Assembly: GCA_963667315.1 (NCBI GenBank)
Contig: OY763325.1
Location: 3,224,001 to 3,288,000, forward strand
DNA: 64,000 bases
Source of the DNA: DAINPP01 sp963667315
Lineage (GTDB): Bacteria; Thermotogota; Thermotogae; MWEM01
Reading direction: 5' to 3'
The translations under genes and the position numbers were made by a program. Shown piece after piece: positions 17,732 through 26,870 of this stretch. Every line of letters starts with the position of its first letter. The stretch's first letter is position 1. A model generated the notes under the pieces. That model saw nothing but the letters and a program-made list of their open reading frames with translations, was not told the origin of the DNA and did not search any database.

Positions 17732-18943
17732 TTTTATGATCAGAAATTCTTTCTGCCTGTCATCAAAGAAGATGACCTTTTCACCGTTGAATCCCACCGT
17801 CTGTTCCAGATATATCCCCGTTTCAAATCCCCATTCAGGGATCAGTTCTTTTACGTTCAGTTCCAGTGCATAACAGGTGTTCGGATATATTTTCAGATCG
17901 CCCCGGACGGGAATCTCATTCTGATCGTCAAACATTCCGATGGTTGGGCCGGCACCATGACCGTGAAACCCGATAGGATGGGTGTAGAGCATCGGCTTTA
18001 ATCCGATTTGTTTTGCCGCTTCAATAGATTCTGTGAAAACCCGGTTGCCTGTTTTCCCGGTTTTAAACTTTTGGCAGACGATATCCTGAAATGCCATTCC
18101 CCTTTTAAAGGCTTCGGCAAGCCCCTGTGGTGGCTCGTTCTCGTCCTCTTTCAAACAATAAGCGAGGCGTTGTGTGTCGGATTGCAATCCAAAATATTCA
18201 AGACCGATATCACAATGCAGAATATCTCCTTTCTTTATAATTCCCGATACCATCTCGCCGTTTCTGTGAATATACACATCGGGTGGAAACCAGTATTTCA
18301 ACCCCATCCCGTTGATGGATTCGAGGAAGAACCATTCAAGATCCTCCGACGTCGTCTTTCCCGGTGTTACCTGATTCGATGAGAAGGCCTCGGAGATGAG
18401 ATCATGTGCTATCCTGTTGACATCATGATAGATTGCCATTTCCTCATCAATTCTCGTTTCAAGCCATCTGATACAAAGCGTTTCAGCGGAACAAAATCTC
18501 TCCTTAAGTGTTTCAGGAAAGGCAGCTTCAAACTGATCGTATAACCCTTTCGACAGGCCATCGCCGAATGCAAAATCTTTGGAAACGTTAATCCCGATGC
18601 TTTTTGGATTTCTACTTTCGATGTATTTCATCGCAGCGAAAATGGGATCTTCCCCTTTTTTGGCAATCCCCTTATAAAAAGGTCCGATATCATAGGCAAA
18701 TGCCTGTACTCTTTCCAATTCATCATCTTTCAACGAAAAAAGAAGGATCGTATTTCTCCTGGCACTGACAACCTTTGGTGGCATCAATGAATTAAAAACC
18801 GGATCTTCATTATACTCTCGACAGGCAACGATCCACATATCGATGCCCGTTTGCGCCATAAGTCCCGGAAGCAGTGTATCCAATCTCTTCAAAAGCCAGT
18901 CTTTCTGTATTTCAAGTTGTTGCCTTTTTGATACCAATTCCAT
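17729..18943 (-). CDS. M24-family metallopeptidase (Xaa-Pro aminopeptidase/creatinase-like)
   Basis: 404 residues with a creatinase-type N-terminal domain (~1-160) and a pita-bread M24 domain. The five expected metal ligands can be placed: D245 (HCDIG), D256 (QSDTQR), H327 or H329 (GFHGHGAGP), E361 (ALELNV) and E380 (YLEQTVGF). No signal peptide, so cytoplasmic; it probably trims Xaa-Pro dipeptides. The His motif is the variant HGHG seen in a subgroup of uncharacterised M24 proteins, so substrate is uncertain. ATG follows GGAAGGTG. Confidence 0.85.
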   Translation of the reverse strand: MELVSKRQQLEIQKDWLLKRLDTLLPGLMAQTGIDMWIVACREYNEDPVFNSLMPPKVVSARRNTILLFSLKDDELERVQAFAYDIGPFYKGIAKKGEDPIFAAMKYIESRNPKSIGINVSKDFAFGDGLSKGLYDQFEAAFPETLKERFCSAETLCIRWLETRIDEEMAIYHDVNRIAHDLISEAFSSNQVTPGKTTSEDLEWFFLESINGMGLKYWFPPDVYIHRNGEMVSGIIKKGDILHCDIGLEYFGLQSDTQRLAYCLKEDENEPPQGLAEAFKRGMAFQDIVCQKFKTGKTGNRVFTESIEAAKQIGLKPMLYTHPIGFHGHGAGPTIGMFDDQNEIPVRGDLKIYPNTCYALELNVKELIPEWGFETGIYLEQTVGFNGEKVIFFDDRQKEFLIIK

Positions 18944-19046
18944 CTAAACACCTTCCTTTTACGAAAATCACCCTTTTAAAATTATCATCGGGTACTATTT
19001 AGTTCGCTTTACTCATTATACAACATCATACAAATTTAAATAAAGA

Positions 19047-19078
19047 AAATCAAAAAAAGCCTCCCGAAGGAGGCTTTT
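19047..19078 (-). terminator. Terminator of the ABC-2 efflux operon
   Basis: 10-bp stem AAAAGCCTCC / GGAGGCTTTT (19055-19064, 19069-19078), CGAA loop, with a T-run on the minus strand after it. It sits 16 bp beyond the stop of the last permease gene. Confidence 0.9.
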
Positions 19079-19094
19079 CATCTGTGACTGACAC

Positions 19095-20201
19095 TTATCG
19101 CTTTTTCACCAGTCTGTCGAATCTGAATATTCCTGCACTGAAAATACACACCGCGAACAGAAGCAGCACGGCAATATTCGGAAGGATACTCATGAGGTTT
19201 TCGCCGGCGTTCATTTTCTGTATTCCCGTCATCACCCAATGCTGTGGCGCAAGTACCGAAAAAGGTTTCAGAAAATCGGGCAGAAATTGTGTCGGTACAA
19301 AGATGCCGCTGACCATACCGGTTGGGAGGATGATGATATTTGCCCAAACCCCTATCGTGTTCGTTTCCTTGCACAATCTGGTTAACAAAACACCGAGGCT
19401 CAAATTGACGATAATAAAACAACCGAGAATGATCATCGAACCGAAGAGGTTTCCGGTCAACAGAGACCCTTTCAGAAAATAAGACCCCAGTGCAAAGAGT
19501 GCAACGGTCTGTACGATGAAGAACAATCCCATCGTTACCATGATGGATCCCGTTAATTGCGCCGGTTTGCTCGGAGTGGCGTACATTCTGAACAGAAGAT
19601 CTTTCTGCCTGAGTTCGATCAGATCCTGTCCCATGAAGATAACCGAGAACATCATGAATGTGAGGATAAACGCAAGAACCATAAAACCGTCTGTTTTCTT
19701 TTCAACTTTCTCAATTTCAAAATGGATAAGTTCCGTGTTTTGAATTGCAGTTGCTTCAAGGACGTCATTGATAAGATTCTGCTGTAATATTCCTCTGATA
19801 ATCTGATTCGTTCTTTCGAAGAGCCAGCTCGCCTGTACACTTGCAACATGTTTGATATAGACCGGTTTTCCACCGGCACTTTCTGCATTTTCAAAGAAAT
19901 CTTCCGGAATCGTTATCACGACAGGTAATCTTCTGGCGAGATACTCCTTTTCCGCCATTTCTTCACTCAATACGGAGATACTGTAATCGCCATCATCCTT
20001 CAATTGCTGAATAAACTGTTCTGAACCGGCAGTCTGATCCAGGTCTACGATTCCCATCTTTAACGTCACAGAATTTGTGTCCGGTCCGGAAATACTTGCT
20101 ATCAAAACGATTGCGAGTATCGGCATCGTGAATACAAAGAGAAGTAATTTAAAATCCTTTATCAGTCTTCTGAAATTCGCTACGATCAATGACCATTTCA
20201 T
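19095..20201 (-). CDS. ABC-2 type permease, second of the efflux operon
   Basis: 368 residues with the ABC-2 (ABC2_membrane_3) layout: one N-terminal membrane helix (LLLFVFTMPILAIVLIASI), a ~160-residue extracytoplasmic domain (NSVTLKMGIVDLDQTAGSEQ and following), then five C-terminal membrane helices ending in FAVCIFSAGIFRF. A GGAGGAG site inside the end of the upstream permease gene drives its start, only 1 bp after that gene's stop, so the two are translationally coupled. With the upstream permease and ATPase it forms a heterodimeric exporter of the drug/antibiotic or lipid-type class (DrrB/YhfP style). Substrate unknown. Confidence 0.85.
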   Translation of the reverse strand: MKWSLIVANFRRLIKDFKLLLFVFTMPILAIVLIASISGPDTNSVTLKMGIVDLDQTAGSEQFIQQLKDDGDYSISVLSEEMAEKEYLARRLPVVITIPEDFFENAESAGGKPVYIKHVASVQASWLFERTNQIIRGILQQNLINDVLEATAIQNTELIHFEIEKVEKKTDGFMVLAFILTFMMFSVIFMGQDLIELRQKDLLFRMYATPSKPAQLTGSIMVTMGLFFIVQTVALFALGSYFLKGSLLTGNLFGSMIILGCFIIVNLSLGVLLTRLCKETNTIGVWANIIILPTGMVSGIFVPTQFLPDFLKPFSVLAPQHWVMTGIQKMNAGENLMSILPNIAVLLLFAVCIFSAGIFRFDRLVKKR

Positions 20202-20202
20202 C

Positions 20203-21378
20203 TTAAATCTCCTCCTTTTTCACAAATACAAGCATTCCCAACGCGATCATTCCCACTGCGATCAAAACAACGACACCGGCTCTCCAAAGCATTGTGTTCA
20301 TAGGGTTATCCAGGACGATGGCTTCATAAAGCTTGAACACATGATAATTCGGGGCAAAATTCGTCAATGACGACGCATCCCCGTAAGAATCAATCGGCAC
20401 CGCTCCGCCACCGAGGAACATGAATCCGAATAGGACAAACATACTCACCATGATGGACGTTCTCTCCGTCTTACAAAATCCCGATATCAGAGACTGTACA
20501 CCCGTAATCATAAGCCCCTGCAGGAGGATTACCCCTATCAGCGGCAGGATGGCAAGCTGAATCCTGAGAACAAATCCGAAAACGATTAAGAAATAAAGGG
20601 CACTCATAAACGTACTGATGATGAAGATCGAGACTGAATTTGAGAGATACAGCATCGTTCGGTTGACGCCACTTGCAAAAGCTCTCTGTACCTGCTTTTT
20701 CTCCCTTTGCTTGACCATTCCCGTGGTGAAAAAGACACTGAATGAGATAAAGATTGAGATCAGAAAGAGCTCTGTGGAGGACAATGCCTTGATCGGCTCC
20801 GTTTCAACCTTCTCAACGAAATATCCCGAATTCAAAGCGGTCATCTTTTCAGAAAAACCGGGATAGCGTGCTTCCAATTGACTTGCTGACAGGCTTGAAA
20901 GCTGATTCTGAACGTTGATCGCCATGTTTGCCTCACGAACTGCCTGCGTTATGAACTGCTGTACAACGCCTTTTTCCAGAGAATCGCTCCCCCTGTCGAG
21001 CCATTTCAAATTGATTGACCCATCAGTCGAATGATCAAAATAAACTGTCAACCCAATGCTATTATCTGATTTCAGTTTTTGGACCATCTCTTCTTCAGTC
21101 CCTACATCTTCTATCTTGACAAAAGAAAAACCGTCACTTTCAAGGGCATCGAAGATACCACTCAGCATCTCGTCCGAACCGTCTGAAACCCTGTAAATCG
21201 TCAACTGATTAAAAACAATCTTCTGCTCAAGGATGTTCTGATACATCACCCCGTAGAAAAATCCAAGACAGATTGGAAACAACACAAACAACATGAAATA
21301 CTGGAAAAATTCACTCTTGAACACTAAAATATCCTTTTTTACCGTCGTCTTTAAATGATTCAACCGTTTATTCTTCAT
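20203..21378 (-). CDS. ABC-2 type permease, first of the efflux operon
   Basis: 391 residues, same architecture as its downstream neighbour: N-terminal helix (YFMLFVLFPICLGFFYGVMY), large extracytoplasmic domain (~50-190) beginning QLTIYRVSDGSDEML, then a C-terminal bundle of membrane helices. The two permeases are distant paralogues and should pair as the two halves of one exporter. It starts 8 bp after the ATPase gene. No substrate clue in the sequence. Confidence 0.85.
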   Translation of the reverse strand: MKNKRLNHLKTTVKKDILVFKSEFFQYFMLFVLFPICLGFFYGVMYQNILEQKIVFNQLTIYRVSDGSDEMLSGIFDALESDGFSFVKIEDVGTEEEMVQKLKSDNSIGLTVYFDHSTDGSINLKWLDRGSDSLEKGVVQQFITQAVREANMAINVQNQLSSLSASQLEARYPGFSEKMTALNSGYFVEKVETEPIKALSSTELFLISIFISFSVFFTTGMVKQREKKQVQRAFASGVNRTMLYLSNSVSIFIISTFMSALYFLIVFGFVLRIQLAILPLIGVILLQGLMITGVQSLISGFCKTERTSIMVSMFVLFGFMFLGGGAVPIDSYGDASSLTNFAPNYHVFKLYEAIVLDNPMNTMLWRAGVVVLIAVGMIALGMLVFVKKEEI

Positions 21379-21386
21379 AGTCTCAC

Positions 21387-22316
21387 TTAATCCCTCAAGG
21401 CCTTGCCTGTAATATTCAAAAATACTGTTTCCAGTGTTGGTTCATCAATCTGAATATTCTTGATCCCGGCACCCTGTGTCAAAATGGTGTTGATGATTTC
21501 CTCTTCAGAGGAAGTAAAGATGATTTCTATCTTGTTGCCGTCGATTGATACCTTCTTGACGCCTTCAATCTCCTGAAGCTGTGCTGAAAGTGCCTGAGGA
21601 ATTCGGTTGGCCGTAATCATCATCGTATTATCCTGAGTAATCGTTCTGAGGATTTCCTTTTTCGTTCCCTTCACCAGTTCCCTGCCAAGATCAAGGATGA
21701 CCAGTCTGTCACAAAGGGCTTCAACCTCTTCCATATAATGGGAAGTGTAAACGATCGTCATGTTATTCTTTCGATTCATCGCTTTAACAGACTCCAGGAT
21801 ATGATTTCTCGACTGTGGATCAACACCAACGGTTGGCTCGTCGAGCACCAGAACTTTCGGTTCATGCATGATGGCACAGGCAAGGTTCAACCTTCTCTTC
21901 ATACCACCCGACAACTTCTTGACTTTGTCTTTCTTTCTGTCAGTGAGGCCTGCAATCTCAAGGGCTTCTTTCATTCTCATCTTAAGTCTTGAACCGCTTA
22001 GCCCGTAGAGTCTGCCGAAATAATCCATATTATCCCAGACTGAAAGCCCTTCAAAAAGCACAATATCCTGTGGCACATACCCGATGTTCGCCTTGATCGC
22101 TTCAGCGTTTTTCCTTATGGAATTCCCGCCGACAGTCACTTCACCGCCGTCCATCTTCAACAATCCGCAGAGGATGTGAATAAGTGTCGTCTTTCCGGCA
22201 CCGTTCGGCCCGAGAAGTCCAAAGAGTTCGCCTTCTTTAATTTCAATAGACACATTGTCCAGTGCCAATTTGTCATCATATCGCTTCGTTAAATTTTTAA
22301 TCTGAATATCGTACAT
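21387..22316 (-). CDS. ABC transporter ATPase of the efflux operon
   Basis: 309 residues. Walker A GPNGAGKTT, Q-loop region IGYVPQDIVLFEGLSVWDN, signature LSGGMKRRL, Walker B VLVLDEPTVGVDP and H-loop YTSHYMEEVEAL are intact, followed by a ~80-residue C-terminal regulatory domain (residues ~230-309) typical of DrrA/CcmA-type exporters. ATG at 22316 is chosen because of GGAGGAGATA in front; an in-frame start 72 bp upstream has no ribosome site. First gene of a three-gene operon. Confidence 0.92.
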   Translation of the reverse strand: MYDIQIKNLTKRYDDKLALDNVSIEIKEGELFGLLGPNGAGKTTLIHILCGLLKMDGGEVTVGGNSIRKNAEAIKANIGYVPQDIVLFEGLSVWDNMDYFGRLYGLSGSRLKMRMKEALEIAGLTDRKKDKVKKLSGGMKRRLNLACAIMHEPKVLVLDEPTVGVDPQSRNHILESVKAMNRKNNMTIVYTSHYMEEVEALCDRLVILDLGRELVKGTKKEILRTITQDNTMMITANRIPQALSAQLQEIEGVKKVSIDGNKIEIIFTSSEEEIINTILTQGAGIKNIQIDEPTLETVFLNITGKALRD

Positions 22317-22390
22317 CGTATCTCCTCCATCTGTTTTATTATTTTCAACACCATTATATTTCAGATGGCGAGATCTGTGAAGTATCAAAA

Positions 22391-22441
22391 GACATGTTTT
22401 TTGTCATTGAAGGATGACTTTAGTCATTTTCGAAAGTCATC
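22391..22441. promoter_or_regulatory. Cluster of GTCA/TGAC inverted repeats upstream of the efflux operon
   Basis: A 51-bp stretch contains GACA...TGTC (22391-22404), the palindrome TGACT-TT-AGTCA (22415-22426) and a longer pair GATGACTTT / AAAGTCATC (22413-22421, 22433-22441). It lies 75 bp upstream of the ATPase gene, where a repressor or activator operator would be expected. No matching regulator gene is adjacent. Confidence 0.55.
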
Positions 22442-22603
22442 TTTACAGTGTAAGTCTTTTTAATCACGTAAATTGTCAATTTGTTTTAGCTATTTCTAAA
22501 AAGGAAGAGAGATAATGACCGAAATACAAAATCATTTAAATCCTGAATAACAAATATGATAGAATAATGGAAGAATTTGTTAACAAAAACTGGAGATGAG
22601 ATT

Positions 22604-24400
22604 ATGAAAAGTTCCCAAAACAAATGGTTGCACTATTTCAAATTGCTTTTCGGTTCATTTCATTTGTTTTGGGAATCCTCATCAAAATATACCTTAATAC
22701 TCTTTTTGATCATCCCGCTTCAGGGAATTATTCCAACCCTTTCAATCACATTTGCCAAAAACACCGTTGATAACATCACACAAAGTGTCAATACACATCA
22801 GTTCAATTCGAGTATTATCTTTCCCTTGGTTTCATGGATCATCACCTATATCATAGCCGGAATCTTAAATCCGGTTTCAACCTATGTTCAGGGTGGTATG
22901 ACGGATAAACTCATCAATAAGATCAATCTGAAACTGATGAACAAATCAAATGAGATAAAAGATATTTCTTATTTTGAAAAGGCTGAGTTTTACGATGAAA
23001 TACAGATTTTACAGGAAGAAGCGGCTTGGCGTCCTGTTAATTTGATCGTCTTCTTTCTCGATGTTCTGAAAGGCTTGATCACGATGATTTCTGCCTTTGT
23101 ACTCCTTGCGGAATTTAACCTGTTTATCGCCCTGCTGCTTTTTTTATCGTTGATCCCGCAAACCATCGTCCATTACAAGCTGCAGAGAGAGGCTTTCGAG
23201 AACATGGTGACGAAAAGTCCGCTTGCAAGGAAATTAAAATATTATGCCTCATTGCTGCTCTCCAATAAATTCGCCTATGAATCCCGAATGTTTGCTTACG
23301 GGAAACATTTCACCCAGAAATACCAGAACACATTTGAGAAAATTCACACAGATTCCATGAGAATTCGAAAAAAACAGTTATTGAGTTCACTGCTTTGGGG
23401 AACGATTGGAACACTGCTCGGTTCAGCGGCGTTTTACTGGCTGATTATGAAAACCGTTGAAGGACAATTCACAGCCGGAGATATCCTGGCATTTACTTCC
23501 GTTATCGTATTGACTTCTCAAACCTTACTGGCACTCGTTCAGGAATCCAGTTTGCTGTACGACACCCTGTTGTATATTGAGAAATTCAAAAACTTCCTAA
23601 AACTAAAAAGTGGTGTTGTTTCTGGAAATGAAAGGCTGAAACATGGTATCAAAACCATTGAATTTCAATCCGTTTCTTTTAAATATCCCAAAAGTGAAAG
23701 GTATGCATTAAAGGATATTTCATTTCAATTGAACAAAGGTGAAAAGACAGCACTCGTGGGAGAAAACGGCAGTGGTAAAAGTACCGTGATGAAATTGATC
23801 TGTCGCCTGTACGATGTCTCTGAAGGACGAATTCTCGTCAACAACAGGGATATTAAGACTTATGATATTGACAGTCTGAGAAAGGAAATCGGGATTGTCT
23901 TTCAGGATTATTCAAAATATCATTTGAGTTTGAGGGAGAATATCGCTGTATCTGATATCGAATCCTTTGCCGACAACGAAAAATTACGCTATGCTGCCGA
24001 AAAAAGCAACGTCTCTGAATTGATGACAAGTTACAGGATTGATTTTGAACAAATTCTGGGAAAAACCTTTTCAGGTGGAAAAGAACTCTCCGAAGGGGAA
24101 TGGCAGAAAATTGCCATTTCAAGGGCTTATTTCAAACAAAACTCCCTCTTTCTGTTCGACGAACCCTCTTCCGCATTAGATGCCATCAGTGAAAACACCT
24201 TCTTTGAAAACGTCAAACAACTTTCCGAAAACAAAAGCGTGCTTTTTGTCACTCATAAATTGTCCGGTGCGACCCTGTCAGATAAAATTATCGTTCTCGA
24301 TAACGGCAGAAAAATAGAAGAAGGGCATCATCTTGATTTGATAAAACTAAAAGGAAAATATTCAAGATTGTTTTCTTTGCAGGCTGAGAGATATCTTTAA
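22604..24400 (+). CDS. ABC exporter, fused membrane and ATPase domains
   Basis: 598 residues from the ATG at 22604 (GGAG 8 bp upstream; an in-frame TTG at 22577 lacks a site). About six membrane helices (residues ~25-340) are followed by an ATPase domain: Walker A GENGSGKST, Q-loop VFQDYSKYHLSLRENI, Walker B LFLFDEPSSALDA, H-loop FVTHKLS. The signature motif is LSEGEWQKIAISRA instead of LSGGQ, a variant also known from exporters beside peptide-natural-product genes. No C39 peptidase domain. Likely exports a small peptide or drug as homodimer. Divergent from the efflux operon. Confidence 0.88.
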   Translation: MKSSQNKWLHYFKLLFGSFHLFWESSSKYTLILFLIIPLQGIIPTLSITFAKNTVDNITQSVNTHQFNSSIIFPLVSWIITYIIAGILNPVSTYVQGGMTDKLINKINLKLMNKSNEIKDISYFEKAEFYDEIQILQEEAAWRPVNLIVFFLDVLKGLITMISAFVLLAEFNLFIALLLFLSLIPQTIVHYKLQREAFENMVTKSPLARKLKYYASLLLSNKFAYESRMFAYGKHFTQKYQNTFEKIHTDSMRIRKKQLLSSLLWGTIGTLLGSAAFYWLIMKTVEGQFTAGDILAFTSVIVLTSQTLLALVQESSLLYDTLLYIEKFKNFLKLKSGVVSGNERLKHGIKTIEFQSVSFKYPKSERYALKDISFQLNKGEKTALVGENGSGKSTVMKLICRLYDVSEGRILVNNRDIKTYDIDSLRKEIGIVFQDYSKYHLSLRENIAVSDIESFADNEKLRYAAEKSNVSELMTSYRIDFEQILGKTFSGGKELSEGEWQKIAISRAYFKQNSLFLFDEPSSALDAISENTFFENVKQLSENKSVLFVTHKLSGATLSDKIIVLDNGRKIEEGHHLDLIKLKGKYSRLFSLQAERYL

Positions 24401-24471
24401 GACGGGTGTATTGATATTCTTTCGGAACTGCTTTCAACATCTCACCTTTTGTACAGGGGTCTTCTTTTATT

Positions 24472-24500
24472 TTGAAGTTCCCTTCTTTATTTGTTATAAT
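24472..24500 (+). promoter_or_regulatory. Promoter of the ATPase-permease pair
   Basis: TTGAAG (24472-24477), 17-bp spacer, TATAAT (24495-24500). Predicted start near 24507, leaving an unusually long ~157-nt leader before the ATG at 24664. Confidence 0.75.
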
Positions 24501-24512
24501 TGCTGTTGTTTT

Positions 24513-24565
24513 TGTACCAATAGAAAATATTTATTTGTATTTAGAAGAAATATGTATCAATAGAA
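24513..24565 (+). repeat. 13-bp direct repeat in the leader of the ATPase-permease pair
   Basis: TGTACCAATAGAA (24513-24525) and TGTATCAATAGAA (24553-24565), 12 of 13 identical, starting exactly 40 bp apart (about four helical turns). Placed directly after the predicted start site, they look like tandem binding sites for one regulator. Confidence 0.55.
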
Positions 24566-24663
24566 CTTACAAATCTCTGCATAACAAGAAAATATTAAAA
24601 TTTCATTAGTAATATTGAACGTATAAACAGCATTAGGTTAATCTCAAATCATGGAGGAAAAAA

Positions 24664-25599
24664 ATGTACAAGATAGAACATCTATCCAAAAGTTTCGACA
24701 AGGGAAGAATCGAAGCGAATAAAGACATCAGTTTTGAGATTCAGGAAGGGGAGATTTTCGGTTTTCTCGGACCGAATGGAGCCGGGAAGACAACGTTGAT
24801 CAAACAGATGATCGGTTTACTGAAACCGGATTCCGGTAACATTCATTTTTACGATGTGGATGTTTAAAAAAAACCTCAATTGTTGACCGATTTTGTAGGT
24901 TATATGCCGCAGAAGATTGGTGCCTTGCGTGATTTATCCATACGAGAGGCCTTGAATGTGACGGGGAAGATAAAAGGTTGTGGTAGTAAATCCCTGAAAA
25001 AAGAGATTGACGCACTGCTGGAAGAATTTGGCTTAAAGAAGGTTGAAAAATCTCTTTTAAAGAATCTTTCCGGGGGACAGAGCCGACTGGTGGCATTTTG
25101 TACTTGTTTGATCGGTAATCCGTGGATTGTTTTTCTGGATGAACCGACAAATGATATTGACCCGGTTATTCGAAAGTTGATCTGGGAAAAGATTCAATAC
25201 ATCAACAAAGTGCAGAAGGTGACCATTATTCTGGTTACACATAATGTCATTGAAGCGGAAAAAGTGATGGAAAAGGTCGCCGTGATCAACGATGGACAGA
25301 TTCAGTATATTGGAACGGTCAACGAATTCAAACACAGGGTCTCTCATGAGCTTAAGGCAACGATAGAGTTTTCAAATAACGTTGAAAATATCCGAGGAAT
25401 TCTTTCTGATAGTAACAAGAAATATCATTTCTCAGGTGATTACAAATGCAGTATTTTTGTCAAAGATGAAAGCGAATTGAAAAATCTGATAGATGATATT
25501 TTAAACAAGGCGGGTTTTAACGCCATAGAAAAATTCAACCTCAGCTTTCCCACTTTGGAAGATGCCTATGTTTCTCTGTTTAAGAAGGGGGAAAAGTAA
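24664..25599 (+). pseudogene. ABC transporter ATPase interrupted by one in-frame stop codon
   Basis: A complete DrrA/CcmA-type ATPase of 311 codons, except that codon 68 is TAA (24865-24867). The first part holds Walker A (GPNGAGKTT). After the stop the same frame continues with VGYMPQ (Q-loop), LSGGQSRLVAF (signature), FLDEPTNDIDP (Walker B) and VTHNVIEAE (H-loop). No frameshift is involved: both parts are in phase. Neither part alone can be a working ATPase. The downstream permease is intact and abuts the gene. Possibilities: a recent nonsense mutation, a base-calling error at TTTAAAAAAAA, stop readthrough, or a split protein; the first two are most likely. Confidence 0.85.
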
Positions 25600-26403
25600 A
25601 TGCAGAACACAATTTCAAATGGCAAGGTTCAAATTGCAAAGAAGAGTTTCTTTCAGTATATAAAGACTGGGTTTGCCAATTATTTTCACCTGGTTTTTAT
25701 TAGATGGGCGAATATCCGAAACGAGTGGTATTTTCACTTTTTGATGACACCGTTAATTCCACTGGGATTAATTGTCTTCCTGAAATTCACGGGAGCGGTC
25801 AGAACACCGGAAGAGGCCTTGTACGTCACAGCGGGAAATACGATCATGACGTTAATCATCGGACCGATGCAATCTATGGCAAATGATCTGGCTTTGAACA
25901 AGGAACGACGGGATTTCGATTTTCTTGCCCTGTTGCCCATATCCAGATTACAACTGATACTGGCGTATACAACCGTCAGCACATTGTTTACCTTCCCGGG
26001 AATGTTGATCACGTTATTTATCGGAAAGGTGTGGTTTGGATTTCCAATGGAATTCAACCTCTTTGTCTTCATTATCATGCTGTTATCCGCTCTCTCCATG
26101 GTTGGTCTGGGTGTTATGATCGGTGTCAATTCAAGGAGTATTCACCATGCCAACATCATCAACGCTATCCTTACGGCAATGGTTACCTTTATGTCTCCGG
26201 TTCTGGTTCAGGAAAATCATCTGCCGGTATTTTTAAGATATATCTCAAAGGTCTTCCCGACAACTTATTCGGCCAGTGCCTTTCGTTTGGCATTAAATGG
26301 AGACATTGGAAATGAGTTGTATTTTAATCTGTTTGTGCTTCTCAGCTTTACGGTTGTTTTCTTGTTTATCGCTGTCAGGAAGATTGATTGGCGGAGTAAA
26401 TGA
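25600..26403 (+). CDS. ABC-2 type permease paired with the interrupted ATPase
   Basis: 267 residues, about six membrane helices (TPLIPLGLIVFLKFTGA, TVSTLFTFPGMLITLFIG, TVVFLFIAV and others), no signal peptide, ABC2_membrane type. Its ATG directly follows the TAA of the ATPase gene with AAGGGGGAAAAG as ribosome site, so it depends on the same message. Together they would form an exporter; whether it works depends on the interrupted ATPase. Its reading frame shows no decay. Confidence 0.82.
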   Translation: MQNTISNGKVQIAKKSFFQYIKTGFANYFHLVFIRWANIRNEWYFHFLMTPLIPLGLIVFLKFTGAVRTPEEALYVTAGNTIMTLIIGPMQSMANDLALNKERRDFDFLALLPISRLQLILAYTTVSTLFTFPGMLITLFIGKVWFGFPMEFNLFVFIIMLLSALSMVGLGVMIGVNSRSIHHANIINAILTAMVTFMSPVLVQENHLPVFLRYISKVFPTTYSASAFRLALNGDIGNELYFNLFVLLSFTVVFLFIAVRKIDWRSK

Positions 26404-26574
26404 CGCTTGATTTGACGTAAAACTTGTTGACAAGACTTTTTCATTGTCAGGAACTATGTTGATTGGTACAAAGTCAAAAGAATTCACCAAGAGATTGGAA
26501 ATTTGATTCCAAATTACCTTTATGCCTTTTGTTGAGTTGTTTCGGACGATTTATTATTAATATTATAAAAAGGA

Positions 26575-26739
26575 GTGTCTATTATCTTGTTTTTAAGCTT
26601 TTCGTGTCTTGACTTTGGGAGCCATTATAATATCACAGAACAGAAACTTTCAATCCCAACCTTAGATGCACTGCTTTTTTCCGGGTGTTTTGAAAAGAAT
26701 AAAATGAATCCGTGGGTCACTTACATCAAAGATATCTGA
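26575..26739 (+). CDS. Possible 54-residue peptide (doubtful)
   Basis: A short open frame overlaps a good ribosome site (AAAAGGAG) in the otherwise gene-poor 26404-26870 gap: GTG at 26575, stop at 26737. The product would carry two cysteines and no recognisable signal or motif. Overlap of the GTG with the ribosome site argues against this start, and the surrounding DNA is decayed. Listed only because exported-peptide precursors are easily missed next to ABC exporters. Confidence 0.2.
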   Translation: MSIILFLSFSCLDFGSHYNITEQKLSIPTLDALLFSGCFEKNKMNPWVTYIKDI

Positions 26740-26870
26740 TTACAGACTGGAAGAAGAAAGTACACAGAAATTACTTTTTAACATCGAAAAACTACCCGAA
26801 GATAGTCACAAATTCATCCAAAATTGCAACAGGTTTATCGTAGAAATGTGTCGTGTATTCTGTCTTCTGA

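Noticed and set aside
22530..22541. AATCATTTAAAT shared by the upstream regions of the 22604 exporter and module 2 exporter (32733)
   Set aside because: Low-complexity AT-rich match not present in module 1; not convincing as a common operator.
26603..26631. TTGACT...TATAAT promoter in the decayed gap
   Set aside because: Spacer is only 11 bp, too short for a sigma-70-type promoter.
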